From positions 62,001 to 126,000 of the forward strand of contig NZ_JAFLNH010000002.1 in assembly GCF_018361265.1 (NCBI RefSeq): DNA of 64,000 nt, given 5' to 3'. Positions 60,634 to 64,000 of the stretch are shown piece by piece. The DNA comes from Mycobacterium sp. SM1. GTDB lineage: Bacteria > Actinomycetota > Actinomycetes > Mycobacteriales > Mycobacteriaceae. Position numbers and translations under genes: made by a program. Every line of letters starts with the position of its first letter. Position 1 is the first letter of the stretch. The notes below the pieces were generated by a model. The model was given only the letters and a program-made list of their open reading frames with translations, ran no database searches and had not been told where the DNA came from.

Positions 60634-61266
60634 ATGTCACGGCCGAAGCGGCTGATGCTTGTGCTGGCGCTGAACCTGTCTCTGGTCGCCGGGCTGGTCG
60701 CTGTGGGGCTCAGCACCCACTCCCTGGGCATATTGGCGGCCGGCGGCGATTACCTCGCCGACGCCGCGGCGATCGGCCTGTCGCTGCTTGCTATCTGGCT
60801 GTCACACCGACCGCCGAGTTCCCGCAGGCCGGGCGGCTATCGCAACGCGACCGAGGTGGCCGCCCTGGTCAACGGCGGCTGGCTGCTGGTGCTGAGCGTG
60901 ATGGTCGTCGCGACCGCGATCCGGCGTCTGGTGGCGGGCGCACCCGAAATCGTGGCGCTGCCGGTGCTGATCGCGAGCGCTGTCGCCGCGGTGGTGATGC
61001 TGGCGGGCGTTTTGATCCTCGGTGGCGACGTCGACCGTGAGGGCGGCGGCGAAGACCTCAATATGAAGGCGGTCATGCTGGACACGGCGGCCGACGCCGC
61101 CGCTGCCGCCGGGGTTGCGATCAGCGGTGCCGTCATCCTGGTTGCCGGTGGCTGGTTTTGGCTGGATCCCGTTGTGGCCCTGGTCATCGCGGCGGTGGTT
61201 GGCTATCACGCGGTGAACTTGCTGCGCAAGGTCCTCACTGCGCTCCGGCCGCAGGTCGGCCAGTAG
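60634..61266 (+). CDS. Cation diffusion facilitator-family transporter, short
   Basis: A 210-residue protein with six helices. Helix 2 has GGDYLADAAAIGLSLLAIWLS and helix 5 MLDTAADAAAAAGVAISGAVIL, carrying the paired Asp residues (D-x3-D) typical of CDF transport sites. The loop after helix 4 (GGDVDREGGGEDLNMKAV) is the histidine-loop position but has acidic instead of His residues. There is no C-terminal cytosolic domain, so it is shorter than the usual ~300-residue CDF proteins. It probably exports Zn(II), Fe(II) or Mn(II). The stop lies 54 bases before tRNA-Tyr. Confidence 0.85.
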   Translation: MSRPKRLMLVLALNLSLVAGLVAVGLSTHSLGILAAGGDYLADAAAIGLSLLAIWLSHRPPSSRRPGGYRNATEVAALVNGGWLLVLSVMVVATAIRRLVAGAPEIVALPVLIASAVAAVVMLAGVLILGGDVDREGGGEDLNMKAVMLDTAADAAAAAGVAISGAVILVAGGWFWLDPVVALVIAAVVGYHAVNLLRKVLTALRPQVGQ

Positions 61267-61320
61267 CCCGGGTCATGGCCGTGTGTGCCCGGTCAGCCGG
61301 ATCGTTGTACCCTGCTAAGC

Positions 61321-61403
61321 GGCAGGTTGCCCGAGCGGCCAATGGGAGCGGACTGTAAATCCGTCGGCGTACGCCTACGCAGGTTCGAATCCTGCACCTG
61401 CCA
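61321..61403 (+). tRNA. tRNA-Tyr (GTA anticodon)
   Basis: An 83-base type II tRNA. The acceptor stem GGCAGGT (61321-61327) pairs with ACCTGCC (61396-61402); discriminator A at 61403. The anticodon loop reads CTGTAAA with GTA in the centre, the long variable arm is GTCGGCGTACGCC-like, and the T-loop is GGTTCGAATCC. CCA is not encoded. The same tRNA follows this gene block in other mycobacteria by my recollection. No other tRNA lies nearby. Confidence 0.97.
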
Positions 61404-61526
61404 CAAACCACCCGATCTTCTGCGGCCGGCCGCCGATAGCGTTGACAGGGCCCGTATTCGATGCCATAGGGGCGCCGCGGAGTCGGGGCCCATTGGCCGG
61501 GGCCTGCGGGTTCGGGGTCTTCACAT

Positions 61527-61566
61527 GCGGGTGGGCCGACAGGACAGCGCCTGCCGGCCCACCCGC
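61527..61566. terminator. Hairpin with 12-bp perfect arms downstream of the cold-shock gene
   Basis: GCGGGTGGGCCG (61527-61538) and CGGCCCACCCGC (61555-61566) enclose a 16-base loop. It lies 20 bases after the stop of the minus-strand csp gene and about 120 bases after tRNA-Tyr on the other strand. It could stop transcription from both sides. No clear T-run follows, as is common for mycobacterial terminators. Confidence 0.75.
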
Positions 61567-61586
61567 CGCGATAAGATCGCGCTGCG

Positions 61587-61790
61587 CTAAACGAGTGTCA
61601 CCCCCACCGCCTGAGGCCCCTTGGTTCCGTGGCCGACGTCGAATTGAACTCGCTGGTTTTCCTCGAGCGATCGCAAACCGGTTCCGCGGATTTCCGTGTA
61701 GTGCACGAACACGTCTGCGGTGCCGTCGTCGGGAGCGATAAAACCGAAGCCTCTCTCGCTGTTAAACCATTTCACAGTTCCCTGTGCCAT
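61587..61790 (-). CDS. Cold-shock protein, CspA family
   Basis: A 67-residue CSD protein: [21 protein letters not shown] (RNP-1), [13 protein letters not shown] (RNP-2), [18 protein letters not shown]. Length and motifs are canonical. It binds single-stranded RNA/DNA as a chaperone in the cytosol. ATG 61790 is chosen; a TTG three codons earlier is possible. The upstream 480-base gap is AT-rich for this genome, which suits a long regulated 5' leader as in other csp genes. A strong hairpin follows the stop. Confidence 0.95.
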   Translation of the reverse strand: MAQGTVKWFNSERGFGFIAPDDGTADVFVHYTEIRGTGLRSLEENQRVQFDVGHGTKGPQAVGVTLV

Positions 61791-62276
61791 ATTTTTCAAC
61801 TTCTCTCATTCAGAATGGATGTACGAAAAACATCCTGACCCAGTGTAGCACGAGTAATTAGCCATCCGCGCGCCCTCCAGCGCGCTATCAATCTTTATTT
61901 TATGCGCGCCACGCGGTTTCATGCCCGGGATTTCTCGTTTGTTCCGGCCCGGGAGTATAGGTCGTCCACGGATGAGCGCAGGCTCGCGGTGGCCACGGTG
62001 GGGTCGGTGAAACGGCGCGGCTTATCGGCTGCGGCCGCCCGCTCGCCCGGCCGGCCGGCGCCAGGGTCTCCCGGCGATCCGTAGGGGGTGTAGCGTCGAC
62101 CCTGGACGTTTCGTGGCCAGCGGTGCCTCTCGGGCGGGCCGTCGACCGAAAATGACCGTCTGCGACCGGAATCGTTTGTCGAGCCCCGCGCTCGTGCGCC
62201 GGGTCAACCTCGAGGCGAAGGAACCGCCCATGGGCCATCGAGCGTCACACACGTATCGCCTTGCGGCGACGCCGCC
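61791..62276. other. 486-base intergenic region upstream of csp and of the DUF5994 gene
   Basis: The part next to csp (61800-61920) has unusual AT-rich stretches (for example AATCTTTATTTTATG near 61889-61903) and probably holds the csp promoter and leader. The rest is GC-rich with CCCGGG elements near 61923 and 61948. Minus-strand open frames here (61900-62238, 62022-62351) have no domain and overlap the next gene, so I do not call them. Confidence 0.5.
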
Positions 62277-62804
62277 ATGAACAGCGCGGCGCACGGGCGG
62301 CGGGTGGCCAGCCCGGTCCGGCTGACCCTGGCCAGTGAATTGGGCGAGCAACTCGACGGAGCGTGGTGGCCGCGCAAAGGCTCGGTGGCGCGCGAGCTGC
62401 CCGAGCTGATTGACGCCCTGTCCAGACGGCTGGGCCGAATCGTCGACATCAGCGTCAACTGGTCACCGCTGGAGGGGCCACCGGATCTGGATTCGCTGAA
62501 TCGCAGCAAAATAGCGGATCCCCGCAGGGCGGCGGGCCGCCAACGCCTGATGATGATCACCGGAACTCGGGCCTCGGCGAATCTGCTGGTGGTACCGTGC
62601 CGAACCTCCAGCGCGCTGGCCGTAATGGTGTTGCGCCACGCCGCCGCTTACCAGATCGACCCGGCGGACCGGAACACCCAAGCATTCCGGGCCGCCGAGG
62701 AGATCGTGCGCATCGCGCGTGCCGAAATCGCCCGGTGCGCACGCCGCCGGCACGGTGCCGGACTCGCGCACGTTGCCGCCGCGGATTCGGCCGAAGGTGG
62801 TTGA
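62277..62804 (+). CDS. DUF5994-family protein
   Basis: A 175-residue soluble protein with the family signature VRLTLASELGEQLDGAWWPRKGSVARELPELIDALSRRLGRIVDISVNWS and later MMITGTRASANLLVVPCRTSSALAVMVLRHAA. The LDGAWWPR motif is the mark of DUF5994, common in actinobacteria and of unknown function. A charged helical region (EEIVRIARAEIARCARRR) follows near the C-terminus. ATG start with weak ribosome site. It is convergent with the SigC-like sigma gene, whose stop lies 73 bases away. Confidence 0.8.
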   Translation: MNSAAHGRRVASPVRLTLASELGEQLDGAWWPRKGSVARELPELIDALSRRLGRIVDISVNWSPLEGPPDLDSLNRSKIADPRRAAGRQRLMMITGTRASANLLVVPCRTSSALAVMVLRHAAAYQIDPADRNTQAFRAAEEIVRIARAEIARCARRRHGAGLAHVAAADSAEGG

Positions 62805-62876
62805 TCCGCCCCGAGCGGCTCCCAAAAACCCCCCAACCCGTCTGTTGTCAGCGTTGCCCGCCGCGGGCAGCCCGGC

Positions 62877-63440
62877 TCAGCCCGCGTCCGCCCGGACACT
62901 GCGGGCCTCGAGGAGCTCCTCGCGGGCCCGGGCGACGCGGGAGCGGATGGTGCCCACCTGGCATCCCATGACGTCGGCGGCCTGCGCGTAGGACATGCCG
63001 ATCACCTGGGTGAGCACCAGCGCCTCACGCTGCTCGGGGCACAACCCGTCCAGCAGCAGGCCCAACTCGACGATGTCCTCATGGCCGCAGGAGCGGCGGG
63101 CGGCCGCCCGGTCGGCGGCGGCGGCCCAGTCGGCCCGGGCCGCGATGCGCGGACGGGCCATTTCCCGGCGGGTGTGATCGATGCTGACCCGGCGTGCGAT
63201 CGCCAGCAGCCAGGTGCGCGCGCTGGATTGGCCGCCAAACCTGGGCAGGCTGGTGATCGCGCGCAGGTAGGTTTCCTGGGCGAGGTCTTCGGCGGCATCG
63301 GCGCCGGACAGATGCGCAAGGAAACGCCACAGGTCATGCTGCGTTGCGCGCACGAATTCCGCCAGCGCGTCCCGGTCGCCACGTCCGGCCGCCAACGCCA
63401 GCTCGGTGGTCTGGCAATCGGCGATCTCACGGGTGCTCAC
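62877..63440 (-). CDS. ECF sigma factor, SigC-like
   Basis: A 187-residue ECF sigma factor. Region 2: RATQHDLWRFLAHLSGADAAEDLAQETYLRAITSLPRF and ARTWLLAIARRVSIDHTRRE (-10 recognition). Region 4: CPEQREALVLTQVIGMSYAQAADVMGCQVGTIRSRVARAREELLEA (-35 recognition). The text is close to what I recall of M. tuberculosis SigC (Rv2069), including DVWRF-like and GCPVGTIRSRVARAR-like stretches. SigC lacks an obvious linked anti-sigma, and none is seen here on this strand. GTG start. If it is SigC, its position here differs from M. tuberculosis. Confidence 0.88.
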   Translation of the reverse strand: MSTREIADCQTTELALAAGRGDRDALAEFVRATQHDLWRFLAHLSGADAAEDLAQETYLRAITSLPRFGGQSSARTWLLAIARRVSIDHTRREMARPRIAARADWAAAADRAAARRSCGHEDIVELGLLLDGLCPEQREALVLTQVIGMSYAQAADVMGCQVGTIRSRVARAREELLEARSVRADAG

Positions 63441-63612
63441 AGCAGCAGCGTAAGCCGAAAAAACGCTGCCTGAGCCGGCACGACCTGGAAATATTCGAGG
63501 TATTCATGTGCTATTCGCGTGGGTTCACGCGCCGGATACCGGGGCGGTGTTGTCGATACGCCCGCATACGCCCCACGCGGGACGCTGCGCGTGCGTGCAG
63601 CAGAATCGGGGC

Positions 63613-63717
63613 ATGACGGACCGCCGTTTCACCCACGAAGTGCCGGGCATCGCGGCCTTGCCGGTGTCGCGATCCCCGCGCAGCGCTCCCGTGTCGATGT
63701 CACCGGGGCCGGCGTGA
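63613..63717 (+). CDS. 34-residue leader-type open frame before the edge gene
   Basis: ATG 63613 encodes TDRRFTHEVPGIAALPVSRS and a Pro/Ser end, stopping at 63715-63717. The stop overlaps the ATG of the next gene (TGATG), the layout of translationally coupled genes. It has no hydrophobic segment or known motif. It could be a short coupled protein, a leader peptide or an accidental frame. Confidence 0.3.
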   Translation: MTDRRFTHEVPGIAALPVSRSPRSAPVSMSPGPA

Positions 63718-64000
63718 TGGCGACCGGGCCGCGTCGTCCGCTGCGCAGGCTTTCGGACGTGCGCGCGTTTTTTCACACCAACCTCACGCCGCTGTACTTC
63801 ATCTCACCGACCCCGTTCAACCTGCTCGGCATCGACCGCTGGGTACGAAACTTCTTCTACCTGACCTACTTTGACTCGTTCGAGGGCGAACATTCGCGGG
63901 TGTTCGTGCCCCGGCGCCGTGACCGCGTTGATTTCGGGTCCATGGGCGAGGTGTGCAATCACCTGCTGCGTGATCCCGAGACACTCGAATTCGTCGCCGG
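63717..64000 (+). CDS. N-terminal part of a conserved mycobacterial protein, cut by the window edge
   Basis: The frame opens at ATG 63717 and is still open at the last base (about 94 residues visible). The text ATGPRRPLRRLSDVRAFFHT is followed by NLTPLYFISPTPFNLLGIDRWVRNFFYLTYFDSFEGEHSRVFVPRR and DFGSMGEVCNHLLRDPETLEF. The aromatic-rich first part looks conserved. I have a weak memory of similar starts on ATP-grasp/biotin-carboxylase-like mycobacterial proteins, but the catalytic part is outside the window, so no function is claimed. Confidence 0.6.
   Translation, partial: MATGPRRPLRRLSDVRAFFHTNLTPLYFISPTPFNLLGIDRWVRNFFYLTYFDSFEGEHSRVFVPRRRDRVDFGSMGEVCNHLLRDPETLEFVA

Noticed and set aside
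61900..62351. Minus-strand frames between csp and the DUF5994 gene
   Set aside because: Arg/Pro-rich low-complexity text typical of antisense frames in GC-rich DNA; one runs into the DUF5994 gene.

Overview
The window is a GC-rich actinobacterial chromosome segment. Its gene order follows the Mycobacterium tuberculosis block Rv0501 to Rv0566c almost gene for gene: galE2, acyltransferase, mycolate cyclopropane synthase, serB1, hemA-C-D-B, hemL, cytochrome c maturation, menaquinone genes, pimB-like/mgtA, htpX, gpdA1, YajQ. A mycolic-acid methyltransferase, menJ, a DUF1490 (PacL-type) protein and F420-type oxidoreductases all point to a slow-growing non-tuberculous Mycobacterium. The species cannot be fixed by eye. 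Several genes of the M. tuberculosis block are missing: mmpS2/mmpL2, gabP, PE_PGRS6/fabH, pitA, vapBC3/fadD8.

Layout. 1-4.4 kb: galE2 tail, acyltransferase, cyclopropane synthase, dehydratase and serB1, with a 60-bp tandem repeat. 4.8-11.7 kb: glutaredoxin-like gene and the heme operon hemA-hemC-hemD-hemB with three trailing membrane-protein genes. 11.8-25.3 kb: an accessory island. It holds an esterase, an intact IS607-type element (serine recombinase plus TnpB) inserted in the first codons of a methyltransferase gene, a Crp/Fnr regulator, the remnant of a metal-type MerR regulator, and a second IS607-type element with a frameshifted tnpB. It continues with a selenium-binding-protein-type methanethiol oxidase, a MerR-type promoter driving a pacL-like gene, the N-terminal remnant of a CtpG-like metal ATPase, and a mercury/thiol cluster (merA divergent from arsR-type regulator, Cys-Cys membrane protein, thioredoxin-like protein, CcdA-like protein).

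26.1-32.2 kb: hemL and a tightly overlapped System II cytochrome c maturation operon (phosphatase-like protein, ResA-like lipoprotein, CcdA, ResB, CcsA). 32.3-38.4 kb: a ParA/MinD-like ATPase, small membrane proteins, menA, an MTA phosphorylase, a galE3 gene broken by a palindromic 32-bp insertion, a GT2 glycosyltransferase and a frameshifted DUF2064 gene. 38.4-55.2 kb: menaquinone block (menE, menB, menC, bpoC/menH-like, menD, menG/ubiE, menJ, polyprenyl diphosphate synthase) with a GT-C membrane protein, SDR, VIT-type transporter, DoxX-like and methyltransferase genes between. 55.2-64 kb: htpX, LLM oxidoreductase, gpdA1, Baeyer-Villiger-type monooxygenase, YajQ, cation efflux protein, tRNA-Tyr, cold-shock protein, DUF5994 protein, SigC-like sigma factor and a truncated gene at the edge.

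How the genes fit together. Heme synthesis (hemA to hemB, hemL) and c-type cytochrome assembly supply the respiratory chain, for which the men genes supply menaquinone. The accessory island looks like repeatedly reworked metal-response DNA: intact parts (merA cluster, pacL, MerR-type promoter) lie among broken ones (merR, ctpG, tnpB2). Short tandem repeats (9-13 bp, and one of 60 bp) recur at gene ends and starts throughout the window. Functional names come from recognised sequence motifs and remembered family members; no database search was run.
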